Part shown: positions 21,984 to 29,596 of the stretch, piece by piece | Numbering within the stretch: the stretch's first letter is position 1 | Layout: each line of letters opens with the position of its first letter | IMG/VR virus record: IMGVR_UViG_3300030430_002904 | Span: 1 to 31,545 of that record | Source: a virus | Direction: 5' to 3' (one strand) | DNA length: 31,545 nt | Made by a program: the position numbers and the translations under genes | Notes under the pieces: model-generated | Told to the model about the DNA's origin: nothing | Seen by the model: only the letters and a program-made list of their open reading frames with translations | Databases searched by the model: none

Positions 21984-22201
21984 TGGCAAAGAAAGATGGT
22001 GGACTGACGAAGTGGTTCAGCCGGAACAAAGGGAAAGGCTGGATCGACTGCAAAACGGGCAAGCCATGTGGCAGGAAGTCTGCGCGCTCGTCGAAGCGTC
22101 CGTATCCCGCATGTCGGCCCACAAAAGCGCAATGCAAGAAAAGTGCGGTAAAGAGAAAGACGGGACCAAAGCGTGTAAATTGGAAAGGTAGGAAGAAGTG
22201 A
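21983..22201 (+). CDS. Small basic Cys-rich protein (DUF5872-like)
   Basis: A 72-residue protein with GTG start. KKDGGLTKWFSRNKGKGWID, then CKTGKPCGRKSARSSKR and YPACRPTKAQC resemble the DUF5872 family (KDGGLTKWF..W.D....KPCGR..), as I remember it. It has four Cys (residues 23, 29, 44 and 51 approximately) and many Lys/Arg, so zinc- or nucleic-acid-binding is possible. It is the last of the basic block. Confidence 0.7.
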   Translation: MAKKDGGLTKWFSRNKGKGWIDCKTGKPCGRKSARSSKRPYPACRPTKAQCKKSAVKRKTGPKRVNWKGRKK

Positions 22202-22452
22202 GATGGGTTGTCCTTTTTTTATTATTAGGATGTACAAGCACGCATAATCTCAAACTTCTTGAGCAGGACAGAGAGAATAAAGAGCTAGAATTAATGTATT
22301 TAAAAGAAATGCGTATAGCACAAGAAAACAATGATCAAGATGCCTTCAATTATTTTTTCCAGGAATATATGGAAGTACCGAGATTGGATATTCCGCAAAA
22401 TCTCAAAAATCATAAAAACTATTTTCAGGGCGGAGATAAAATAAAATACTGA
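22198..22452 (+). CDS. Small lipoprotein
   Basis: An 84-residue protein with GTG start overlapping the previous stop. MRWVVLFLLLGCTS is a short signal peptide with a good lipobox (LLGC), predicting lipid attachment at Cys12. The rest is charged and helical (LEQDRENKELELMYLKEMRI) with no family known to me. It could be an outer-membrane spanin or another lysis or surface factor, but it lies far from the lysis-like genes at 29 kb. Confidence 0.65.
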   Translation: MRWVVLFLLLGCTSTHNLKLLEQDRENKELELMYLKEMRIAQENNDQDAFNYFFQEYMEVPRLDIPQNLKNHKNYFQGGDKIKY

Positions 22453-22688
22453 TGAGGAAGACTAATCATGAAATCGACCATGAAGATGCAATTAGAGCGC
22501 TGTCCTCTATCAAAAACGACCCTAACTTCAAGCGATATATTGAAGTGCGTGAGAGTATGCGTGAAGAAACTATCCGGGCGTTGCAGACTCCTGCGAACAT
22601 TGAAAATCTAAACCTACACTTTTATATTTCAGGGAAACTTGAGGCAATCGACGAAGAGTTAGATATTTTTTACAAGCTTTTTTCATAG
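22452..22688 (+). CDS. Hypothetical helical protein
   Basis: A 78-residue protein (HEDAIRALSSIKNDPNFKRY, then IEVRESMREETIRALQ). It is all-helical and acidic, of the size of small structural or chaperone proteins found before scaffold genes. No family was recognised. It is followed by a strong terminator. The ATG lies immediately at the preceding stop. Confidence 0.7.
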   Translation: MRKTNHEIDHEDAIRALSSIKNDPNFKRYIEVRESMREETIRALQTPANIENLNLHFYISGKLEAIDEELDIFYKLFS

Positions 22689-22703
22689 TAGTTATTGGTT
22701 TGG

Positions 22704-22738
22704 ACCCTCTGCGCTTGGGGTGGCGCAGGGGGTTTTTT
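22704..22738 (+). terminator. Rho-independent terminator before the scaffold-capsid unit
   Basis: ACCCTCTGCGC (22704-22714) pairs with GCGCAGGGGGT (22723-22733) with one G-T wobble and an eight-base loop. It is followed by TTTTTT (22733-22738). It separates the portal and basic-protein genes from the capsid genes. Confidence 0.88.
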
Positions 22739-22753
22739 GTTGCCATTGTCAAG

Positions 22754-22777
22754 ACAATTAGTTACATTATGCTACAC
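22754..22777 (+). promoter_or_regulatory. Candidate phage late promoter, copy 2 (before scaffold)
   Basis: ACAA (22754-22757), three variable bases, then GTTACATTATGCTAC (22761-22775) and C at 22777, matching the copy before the portal gene at 20 of 24 positions. TATGCT (22768-22773) could be the -10 and TTGTCA (22746-22751, in the palindrome TTGTC-AA-GACAA) the -35. It lies between a terminator and the scaffold start, where a promoter is needed for the capsid genes. Confidence 0.62.
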
Positions 22778-22799
22778 TAGGTGACAACCTTGAATAATT

Positions 22800-23891
22800 A
22801 TGGAAACATTAACAGAAGGGGTTGTCTCGGAGTCCCCTGAAAATTCCGTGAATACAGAAACGCCCGTGGATGGGAATGTGTCGATGGCAGAATTTGCAGA
22901 TCAGTTATTGAAACGCAAACAAGCTAACGAAGCAGAACCTGAAGCAAGCACCGAAGAGATGGACGAACCTTCTGACCAAACAGAAGAGCCTACGGAAGTC
23001 ACTGAGGAAACTACCGCCGAAGAAACGGAAGACGATGCGCCGTCCCCACAACCTTCGGAAAATGTTCTTTTACAGAAATACGGAATCGACCTGGACAACT
23101 TGTCCGAAGAGGAAAGTCGCGAACTCGCAAAATCGCTGAACGCATCTGCGGTTAAACGGTTTGGCAGACTTACCGCTCAGAAGAAAGCACTACTTGCGGA
23201 AAATGCTGAACTGCAAGCGCAAGCCGAGCAGGCACAGCAAACGCAAAGTAGCGAAATTCCTGAGTTCCTCAAAGACAACGCTCTACACAATGTGACTGAT
23301 GAGCAGGCACTCATGAAGGAAGTCGAGAATCTAAACACTCTTATCGAGTGGGCAGAGGATGGGATGGAAAACGAAGCCCAGTTTGACGATGACGGAAATG
23401 AGTTTGTCCTCAAGGATGGTGATAAAACTTACACCAAGTCCGAACTGCGGAGAATACGATCCAATGCGAAGAAGATAATTCGTAAGGATGCTCCAGCAAG
23501 ACAGGCATGGATAAAGGAGCGTCAAGCATCTGATCAGCAGGCATTACAAACCTTCGAGTTTTTAGGAGACGCGGAGAGCGATGACTACAAGTTGTTCATG
23601 CAAGTAAAGTCCAACAAGCTTTACAAGCCTTTGGTTGAGCATTTACCAAACTCAAACTTCGCCTTGGCACTCATGGTGGAGGGATTAAATGCGGTAAAGG
23701 CACGCCAAGAGCAAAAGTCGAAACCCGCCCCCAAGCCAAAAGCGCCCGTGGCATCCACGGAAGCAGGAGCGGCAAGGGCAAAGACTCCACAAGCACAGAA
23801 GACGAAGGCTGTGGAGGCGGCGTATAAAAAGTACGAAGAATCCGGATCTACGGCGGACTATCAATCTTATCTTAAAATAAAAAGGAATTAA
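22800..23891 (+). CDS. Capsid assembly scaffolding protein
   Basis: A 363-residue protein directly before the capsid gene. Residues 25-85 are strongly acidic and low-complexity (EEMDEPSDQTEEPTEVTEET); residues 115-150 form a coiled coil (AQKKALLAENAELQAQAEQA). The C-terminus is basic and helical (AAYKKYEESGSTADYQSYLK). This acidic, helical, coiled-coil make-up with a basic tail is typical of scaffolds that bind capsid protein during prohead assembly. No protease domain was seen. Confidence 0.83.
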   Translation: METLTEGVVSESPENSVNTETPVDGNVSMAEFADQLLKRKQANEAEPEASTEEMDEPSDQTEEPTEVTEETTAEETEDDAPSPQPSENVLLQKYGIDLDNLSEEESRELAKSLNASAVKRFGRLTAQKKALLAENAELQAQAEQAQQTQSSEIPEFLKDNALHNVTDEQALMKEVENLNTLIEWAEDGMENEAQFDDDGNEFVLKDGDKTYTKSELRRIRSNAKKIIRKDAPARQAWIKERQASDQQALQTFEFLGDAESDDYKLFMQVKSNKLYKPLVEHLPNSNFALALMVEGLNAVKARQEQKSKPAPKPKAPVASTEAGAARAKTPQAQKTKAVEAAYKKYEESGSTADYQSYLKIKRN

Positions 23892-23896
23892 TTAAA

Positions 23897-24862
23897 ATGG
23901 CATCAACAAAAACTTATTCAGTATCAGGCAACAGGGAGGATCTCAGCGACATCGTCACATTGCTAGAACCTGAGTCAACCCCATTCGTATCTATGGCAAA
24001 GAAGGCAACCGCAAGCGGAACATTCTTCGAGTGGCAGACAGACACCATGGCTAGTCCTTCATTCGCTGGAGTACTCGAAGGTGAAGACGCGACGAGCTTC
24101 GATGACAAAGCCGCCAACCGTGCAAAACTTGGAAATCACATCCAAAAGCTTCGCCAGACTTACGCAGTTTCTGATCTTCAGGAAATCGTAGATACCGCCG
24201 GGGTCGCAAGTGAATTCGCTTCAGCCGAAAGCAAAGCTGTACGGGAATTAAAAAGAGATCTTGAATCTGCTGTATGTTCAGCCCAGGATCGTCAAGCTGA
24301 TGATGGAACCAATCCATACAAAACTCGCGGAATGCTTAAATGGTTAGGAGTAGGCGGACAGCCTTCCGATGTACCAAGCTTTGCACAAAATGTAGCTAAT
24401 GATACCACTGGAACGCAAACCGAGACTACCTTCAATAATGTTCTTCAAGAACTTTACGAAGCTAACGGAATGCCCGGTGGACCACTTACCTTGATTGCTG
24501 GTCCTGGACTGAAGCGCGAAATCTCAAACTTTGCCCGTCAGGAAGGCTCCACAACCGCAATCAGTTATCAAGTTACTCAACCCGCTGAGAGCAAGAAAAT
24601 AACCTTATCAGTCAGCACCTACGAAGGCGACTATGGCCTTGTAAATATAGTGCCTTCGGTCTTTATAAACAGAACGAGTGGCTCGGCAACCGTTGACGCA
24701 GACGCAGGACTTCTAATTGATCCTGAGTATGTAGGTATCCACATGCTTAAAGCTGAATCTACTTCTGAGCTTGAGAATCGTGGCGGAGGTCGCAGAGGTT
24801 TTGCGGATCTTGTTGCTGGACTTGCTTGTTATAGCCCTAAAGCACACGGATATTTTAACTAA
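23897..24862 (+). CDS. Major capsid protein (SU10-type, HK97 fold)
   Basis: A 321-residue protein. The N-terminal NREDLSDIVTLLEPESTPFV and KKATASGTFFEWQTDTM, the AVSDLQEIVDTAGVASEF segment and the TYEGDYGLVNIVPSVFI segment are characteristic of the SU10/DUF5309 capsid family. The C-terminus (HMLKAESTSELENRGGGRRG) fits as well. It builds the icosahedral shell. It lies six bases after the scaffold stop. A strong hairpin follows the gene. No cleavage site or protease was identified. Confidence 0.92.
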   Translation: MASTKTYSVSGNREDLSDIVTLLEPESTPFVSMAKKATASGTFFEWQTDTMASPSFAGVLEGEDATSFDDKAANRAKLGNHIQKLRQTYAVSDLQEIVDTAGVASEFASAESKAVRELKRDLESAVCSAQDRQADDGTNPYKTRGMLKWLGVGGQPSDVPSFAQNVANDTTGTQTETTFNNVLQELYEANGMPGGPLTLIAGPGLKREISNFARQEGSTTAISYQVTQPAESKKITLSVSTYEGDYGLVNIVPSVFINRTSGSATVDADAGLLIDPEYVGIHMLKAESTSELENRGGGRRGFADLVAGLACYSPKAHGYFN

Positions 24863-24876
24863 CTCATTGTAATACG

Positions 24877-24905
24877 GAGGGGGGTTCGCAATGCGGACCT
24901 CCCTC
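24877..24905 (+). terminator. 13-bp hairpin after the capsid gene (partial terminator or stabiliser)
   Basis: GAGGGGGGTTCGC (24877-24889) pairs fully with GCGGACCTCCCTC (24893-24905), including two G-T wobbles, around a three-base loop. No T run follows, so full termination is unlikely. It may slow mRNA decay or reduce downstream expression relative to the capsid gene. Confidence 0.65.
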
Positions 24906-24919
24906 TAACCTATACAAAG

Positions 24920-25267
24920 ATGGCTGAAATATTCTTACCTAAATGGAAAAACGGAAACGGTTCGCAGTTTATGAGGAATCTTGACCGTTATTTGCGTTAC
25001 GAGGTGGATAAGGAAAAATCGGAATTAGCAATGCGAGAGGCGCAATGCCGTAAAGTGAACCGCGAGATGGGTTCTGCAAAAATGGAAGGTGTAGGTCAAT
25101 TACAAGGTACTATTCCGGCACGCGATTTTTTTCGTTGGCAACAATTTAAGCCAGGATGCTGGGGGGACAAAAGTTTCGTAAAAGAATACTTTCGTGATAA
25201 TCCATCATTCAAAGCACAGACTTTGACCAAGAAGTCCTTCAGCGGACCCAGCTTCAAGGCGGCATGA
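24920..25267 (+). CDS. Small virion-associated or assembly protein
   Basis: A 115-residue basic protein (LPKWKNGNGSQFMRNLDRYL, then YEVDKEKSELAMREAQCRKV). It has no family I know. Position between capsid and connector suggests a head-completion or minor virion component. The end overlaps the next start by four bases (ATGA). Confidence 0.7.
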   Translation: MAEIFLPKWKNGNGSQFMRNLDRYLRYEVDKEKSELAMREAQCRKVNREMGSAKMEGVGQLQGTIPARDFFRWQQFKPGCWGDKSFVKEYFRDNPSFKAQTLTKKSFSGPSFKAA

Positions 25268-26094
25268 GAGAAGTAGCGATCAGTACGATGCTCACCAATC
25301 TTAAACACTTGGTGGGCGTTGACTCGTTACTGACAAGCGAGGAAAATGCGGCGGTTCATAGTTTTAACCGCTTCGGACGGTTAGCCTGGGAACGCACTAA
25401 ATGGCCTGACACAGTTCGTTTGGAGCAGAAAACACCTGATAATCAGGTACGCAATGTTTCTGTAGGCACAGGTGGCACAGGATATACATCCGCACCAAGC
25501 GTTAGCTTTAGCGGGGGAGGAGGAAGCGGAGCCACCGCCACCGCGACAATCGATTCTAATGGATCGGTAAACGGAGTAGCGGTAACATCAGGCGGCACAG
25601 GTTACACATCAAAACCAACGGTATCTTTTTCAGGTGGCGGGGGAACGGGTGCGGAAGCGGTTGCAAGTATAATAAATGTCATTGAATTTAATACGGACAT
25701 TGGCGAAGTCTTACGCATCTCCAATAACGATCCTTACAATACGGGATTTACTGACGAGATTGCCTATCGAGTTGAACACGCAACAACTGGATTTGGTAAA
25801 GTTGTGCTTACCAATCGTAGTAGCACAAAACCTGTCTTTGTATTATTCCGCACACCTTTTGTGGATTACACATCTAGCAGTACGGATTTTCCATATGTGT
25901 TCAGCGAATATGCCGTTTATGGTGCATATGGGGATTATTTAAATTCTGACTCTCAAAGTAGTAAAGCGGGAATCGCATTTGCACAAGCCGAGGCACTTCT
26001 CACAGTAGAACTGGAAAAGCTAGAAGTACAACAGGGTCAGCAAAATTTCATACAATTCGTAACTTACGGAACAACCTATCAAACAACAATTTAA
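25264..26094 (+). CDS. Head-tail connector / adaptor protein with two GGTGYTS repeats
   Basis: A 276-residue protein. Its ends (MREVAISTMLTNLKHLVGVD and, at the C-terminus, AEALLTVELEKLEVQQGQQN) resemble adaptor proteins that follow the capsid in SU10-like short-tailed phages. Residues about 66-137 hold two tandem copies of VGTGGTGYTSAPSVSFSGGG (second copy VTSGGTGYTSKPTVSFSGGG), an extracellular beta repeat common in fibre and adhesin proteins, apparently inserted between two halves of the adaptor. The insert might protrude as a decoration or host-contact surface. The adaptor assignment is by position and pattern. Confidence 0.7.
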   Translation: MREVAISTMLTNLKHLVGVDSLLTSEENAAVHSFNRFGRLAWERTKWPDTVRLEQKTPDNQVRNVSVGTGGTGYTSAPSVSFSGGGGSGATATATIDSNGSVNGVAVTSGGTGYTSKPTVSFSGGGGTGAEAVASIINVIEFNTDIGEVLRISNNDPYNTGFTDEIAYRVEHATTGFGKVVLTNRSSTKPVFVLFRTPFVDYTSSSTDFPYVFSEYAVYGAYGDYLNSDSQSSKAGIAFAQAEALLTVELEKLEVQQGQQNFIQFVTYGTTYQTTI

Positions 26095-26096
26095 TC

Positions 26097-26351
26097 ATGG
26101 CATCAGAATACAGAGGATTAGGACTTAACGGGGGTAAATATATATCAGACACAACCCCACAAACAGGAAATTGGTTCGCTATTGTAGCGACTGAAGACAC
26201 GGTAATTGACAGCATTACAAGTAATGTCGAGAACCTCGGTAATATTACCGCGTCTCAGGACAATACGACACTTTCCGCAAACACAGCAATCTATGGCGGT
26301 ATAACTGGGGTCACTCTGAGTAGTGGTGCAGTCATCGCTTACAATGTCTGA
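26097..26351 (+). CDS. Small beta-rich virion protein
   Basis: An 84-residue protein (YISDTTPQTGNWFAIVATED, then TVIDSITSNVENLGNITA). The all-beta, Thr/Gly-rich make-up fits a head decoration or fibre-base protein. I recall similar small proteins in aquatic phages, with unknown role. The stop overlaps the next ATG (TGATG). Confidence 0.65.
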   Translation: MASEYRGLGLNGGKYISDTTPQTGNWFAIVATEDTVIDSITSNVENLGNITASQDNTTLSANTAIYGGITGVTLSSGAVIAYNV

Positions 26352-26563
26352 TGGCACTTGCGCTCGATCTTAATGTTGGCACGCCTCGTCCATTTACAAC
26401 GAGTGGCGTACCCGCACCAGACGGCGTTTTAAAGACTGAGAATGGCAGATTCCTGATAACCGAAAACGGAAATTTTTTAGAGTTTGAAATATCACCATTC
26501 TTAACCACCGAGGCCAATGAGGTCTTACGAACCGAATTAAATGAAGCAATCTTAACCGAATAA
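26351..26563 (+). CDS. Small protein with tandem LxTE repeats
   Basis: A 70-residue protein. From residue 27 it contains a run of short repeats: VLKTENG, FLITENG, FLEFE, FLTTEANE, VLRTELNE, AILTE, spaced about seven to nine residues. This is a regular beta-strand-like repeat known to me from other phage virion genes. It likely forms part of a fibre or capsid surface. Function not assigned. Confidence 0.65.
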   Translation: MALALDLNVGTPRPFTTSGVPAPDGVLKTENGRFLITENGNFLEFEISPFLTTEANEVLRTELNEAILTE

Positions 26564-26567
26564 TATT

Positions 26568-27176
26568 ATGGCTAATAAGAAAATTACTGAACTCTCTGAC
26601 CTAAGTACCCCGGTGGGTGCTGATGTCCTGCCCATCGTCGATGATGTAAGCGGATCACCCGTCACGAAAAAAGTGTCTGTCACCAATCTCATGACACTTG
26701 CTCCGCAGGGCGACTTGGTCGCAAGTAACAACTTAAGCGATGTGGCAAGTCCCGCAACATCCCGGACTAACCTTGGACTCGGTGATGCCGCTACCAAGAC
26801 CGTTGGCACCGCCGACACAAATGTGATTGGTGTATCAAGCGGAACGGTGGACCTGGGTGGAAATGCTCTGAGTAACTTTGACGCAAGCGTAAACACGCAA
26901 ACGGGCACAACCTACACTTTACAATCCAGTGATCTTGGTAAAATCGTAAAGTTTGAAAGCGGATCTGCGGTGACGGTGACTTTACCCGCTGGTCTCGGTC
27001 AGGGATTTACCTGTACCGTTGTGCAATACGGAGCGGGACAGATCACCTTTTCCGCATCAGGTTCGACCCTTTATAATCGCCAATCGCACACCAAAACGGC
27101 GGGTCAGTATGCAGTGGTGAGTTTAATTTCCTGCCACGCTGATTTATACATTCTGGCTGGCGACACCGCTTCCTGA
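26568..27176 (+). CDS. Tail fibre / collar-like protein
   Basis: A 202-residue protein. KKITELSDLSTPVGADVLPI (ITELs...GADVLPIVDD) and LVASNNLSDVASPATSRTNL are classic fibre and appendage repeats. The C-terminal part (LGKIVKFESGSAVTVTLPAG) is a small beta domain found in phage fibre tips. It probably contributes to receptor binding or forms a fibre base. The stop overlaps the next ATG. Confidence 0.8.
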   Translation: MANKKITELSDLSTPVGADVLPIVDDVSGSPVTKKVSVTNLMTLAPQGDLVASNNLSDVASPATSRTNLGLGDAATKTVGTADTNVIGVSSGTVDLGGNALSNFDASVNTQTGTTYTLQSSDLGKIVKFESGSAVTVTLPAGLGQGFTCTVVQYGAGQITFSASGSTLYNRQSHTKTAGQYAVVSLISCHADLYILAGDTAS

Positions 27177-28666
27177 TGAGCATCATACTTCCTAGTTTTG
27201 CAGGAATTGTTGGGCCGGTTAGCAGTGGCGGTGGAGGTGAAGGTGGGGCAGTAACGAACGAGTATGCACTTAGCCTAGATGGAACTGACGATTACGCTCG
27301 ACTAACAGGCATGACCTTATCAGGTGCCTTTACCGCATCCTTTTGGTTCAATCCATTAAGTCACACTATGGGGTCAGGTGATTTATTTATGACGAAAGGG
27401 TATGATGCTAACCCACATACATCTGAAACTGATTGGAAGCTTGACTATGCAAGCGGAGGTTTTCGTTACTCGGTGTTTGATAGAACGCAATCTTGGGCGA
27501 CTAAACTAGAAGCTACGCATACTTTTTCTTTTTCTGCGAACACATGGTATCACATCATGATTACTTATGACGGCGGAACTTCGACAAGTGGTATGGCTTT
27601 ATTCGTTGATGGAGTCAGTAAAACTTTAACTACCGCAACACAGAATCCATCTTTCACAGGAAATAACTCAACGAGTGCAACCGCTGTGAATGTGGGTAAT
27701 GCCTCTCAATGGAGTGGTGGAAAGCTTACAGGCTTAATTGATGAAGTTGCATTTTGGGAAACTGATCAATCTGCAAATATCTCATCTATATACACAGGTA
27801 CTGCACCTATCGACTTGAGCGGACTTTCTACCGCACCAAACGATTGGTTCAGATTTGAGAACAATGCGAATAATGAAATTTCGGGCGGTAGCGGATCAGC
27901 GTCTCTCGTTAATGGACCTACTTTTGTGCAAGGAGTCCCATCTGTTCCTGCGGCATATAGCAACACTTACAGCCTCGATTTTAGTGCCACTGACGATTAT
28001 CTTGATACAGGTTCGAACTTTGGTTCCACATTTCAGAGTGATTATACTATTTCTACCTGGTTTAAAAGGAATGAAACTTCAGCAACGGCATGGCTTTTTG
28101 GTCATGATTACAGAGTAGGCGGGAAGCATATTTTAAAAGCCTATTATACTTCTTCGGCTATAGTTTTTAATTTTCAGATTGCAAGTGCTAGTGCAACGGC
28201 ATCTTTTTCGTATACGGCTGACACTAATTGGCATCATCTTGTCGTTTCAGCAAGTCAAAGCGGTGGTAGCGTTGTGATAAAAATATATCTCGATGGTGTT
28301 TACAAAAACACAGGATCAGTTACCGCCTCTTTGTCGAACTATGTTAATCCTGTGGCCTTTACATTCGCAGGAGGAAATGATGGCTCAAGTGTATTTTCAC
28401 ATTCAAATGCCAAACAAGATGAGATAGCTATTTTTGGATCAGCATTATCTGACGGTAGTGTCTCTACAGGGCAGACAGCGGGTGGAGATATTGCAACACT
28501 CTACGGCAGTGGATCACCTTCTAACATATCATCACTAAGTCCTGTTGCTTGGTATCGAATGGGCGATAATGATGGCGGAACTGGAACTACAATCACAGAC
28601 CAAGGTAGCGGCGGTAACGATGGTACACTTGTCAACGGTCCTACTTTCGCAACTGACACACCTTAA
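27176..28666 (+). CDS. Tail fibre / adhesin with two LamG-like lectin domains
   Basis: A 496-residue protein. Two concanavalin A/LamG-like domains are visible. Domain 1 is residues about 28-215, with YALSLDGTDDYARL and a TASFWFNP pattern and WYHIMITYDGG. Domain 2 is residues about 262-490, with YSLDFSATDDYLDTG, YTISTWFKR and WHHLVVSAS. The SLDG/TDDY and W-hydrophobic strands and NDG near the end are typical. Such domains bind sugars, so it is likely a receptor-binding protein. It lies in the fibre gene series. Confidence 0.82.
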   Translation: MSIILPSFAGIVGPVSSGGGGEGGAVTNEYALSLDGTDDYARLTGMTLSGAFTASFWFNPLSHTMGSGDLFMTKGYDANPHTSETDWKLDYASGGFRYSVFDRTQSWATKLEATHTFSFSANTWYHIMITYDGGTSTSGMALFVDGVSKTLTTATQNPSFTGNNSTSATAVNVGNASQWSGGKLTGLIDEVAFWETDQSANISSIYTGTAPIDLSGLSTAPNDWFRFENNANNEISGGSGSASLVNGPTFVQGVPSVPAAYSNTYSLDFSATDDYLDTGSNFGSTFQSDYTISTWFKRNETSATAWLFGHDYRVGGKHILKAYYTSSAIVFNFQIASASATASFSYTADTNWHHLVVSASQSGGSVVIKIYLDGVYKNTGSVTASLSNYVNPVAFTFAGGNDGSSVFSHSNAKQDEIAIFGSALSDGSVSTGQTAGGDIATLYGSGSPSNISSLSPVAWYRMGDNDGGTGTTITDQGSGGNDGTLVNGPTFATDTP

Positions 28667-28672
28667 AATATT

Positions 28673-28903
28673 ATGAATAGAAAATATGTAATAATTAGTA
28701 ACTCGGAAGTAAATTCCGTAAACTTCGATCAAGTCTTGGAAACCTCAGCACAAACGCTTAGATTTTCACTCGATGGATCAGCCACCTTTGTAAAATTCGA
28801 GGGTGACACGCCAGCGTTCCTGGCGGGAAAAACGCAACATTCGCATTCAGAAATGTTAACCATCCTAGCGGGATCTGAATGGACTGATCCTAACGCTATT
28901 TAA
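28673..28903 (+). CDS. Small hypothetical protein
   Basis: A 76-residue protein (YVIISNSEVNSVNFDQVLET, then FVKFEGDTPAFLAGKTQHSH). It resembles small proteins that follow fibre genes in aquatic phages, with unknown role. The stop shares a base with the next ATG (TAATG). Confidence 0.65.
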   Translation: MNRKYVIISNSEVNSVNFDQVLETSAQTLRFSLDGSATFVKFEGDTPAFLAGKTQHSHSEMLTILAGSEWTDPNAI

Positions 28904-29334
28904 TGATCTATGCTTTCTTGGCACTTACCTTTTTTGCGGGATGTTCGCTTCGTTCGACCTACCCAACAATAGGTGCTATTGCAGGCGGAGGTGCCGGATC
29001 TCTTGCGGGACCGGGAGGTGCGGCACTAGGTGCAGGATTAGGCTCGGTAAGCGGTCATGCGTTAAAAAACGCAGATGCCTTAGTGGAGGCCGAGGAAACC
29101 ATACAGGCGTTAAGCCACGGCGATGTCTCCGCACTTGTGGCCCAGGGCATGGCAGAGCATCAGAGCGGATTTGCGGAGTTTACTAGCTATATAAAACGCA
29201 TCCTGATAGGTGCGGCGGTCGCACTGGGTTGTTACCTGCTTATTCCTATTTTTGTGGCTCGGAGATGCAGTAAGACCGAAGCCGAGAAACATTTAACCCG
29301 TGCCCCGTTTCCACGCCCGTCCGATCCAAAATGA
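28903..29334 (+). CDS. Membrane lipoprotein with glycine zipper (lysis-region protein)
   Basis: A 143-residue protein. The N-terminus (MIYAFLALTFFAGCS) looks like a lipoprotein signal with Cys14, although the lipobox has Phe at -3. Residues about 22-55 are a glycine-zipper stretch (GAIAGGGAGSLAGPGGAALG). A transmembrane helix follows at about 100-118 (ILIGAAVALGCYLLIPIFVA). With the two membrane peptides downstream it may form a lysis or membrane-disrupting set (spanin-like), but the fold does not match a standard spanin. Confidence 0.65.
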   Translation: MIYAFLALTFFAGCSLRSTYPTIGAIAGGGAGSLAGPGGAALGAGLGSVSGHALKNADALVEAEETIQALSHGDVSALVAQGMAEHQSGFAEFTSYIKRILIGAAVALGCYLLIPIFVARRCSKTEAEKHLTRAPFPRPSDPK

Positions 29335-29447
29335 AAAATCTGCAATTACTAAAGCAAAAATTCCTAACCCTGAGTAAAAGGGGCAAAATGATAACTGTCT
29401 TTGTCGCATTAATTTTAGGAATAATAATCCTAGATATTCTCTTCTGA
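29331..29447 (+). CDS. Small membrane protein (38 aa)
   Basis: This frame encodes 38 residues: a basic start (MKNLQLLKQKFLTLSKRGK) then one hydrophobic span (MITVFVALILGIIILDILF). The ATG overlaps the preceding stop (ATGA) and the stop overlaps the next ATG (TGATG). It may be a holin or antiholin partner of the neighbouring peptide. Confidence 0.6.
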   Translation: MKNLQLLKQKFLTLSKRGKMITVFVALILGIIILDILF

Positions 29448-29596
29448 TGATAGATCGAGTTTCCATAGCAGGAATGAGCGGGACTGCTGCAACCTTTGGC
29501 TTATCTACCATAGATACATTTTTGGGGATAGCAGTGGGTCTAGTCACTTTAGTTTATATGAGCATCAAACTCTACCAGGAAATCAAGAAAAAGTAA
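29447..29596 (+). CDS. Holin-like small membrane protein (49 aa)
   Basis: This frame encodes 49 residues with a transmembrane helix at about 23-40 (TFLGIAVGLVTLVYMSIK) followed by a basic tail (LYQEIKKK). This is the usual shape of small phage holins. The start overlaps the previous stop and the stop overlaps the next ATG (TAATG). No endolysin gene is adjacent in this window, so the holin call is tentative. Confidence 0.6.
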   Translation: MIDRVSIAGMSGTAATFGLSTIDTFLGIAVGLVTLVYMSIKLYQEIKKK

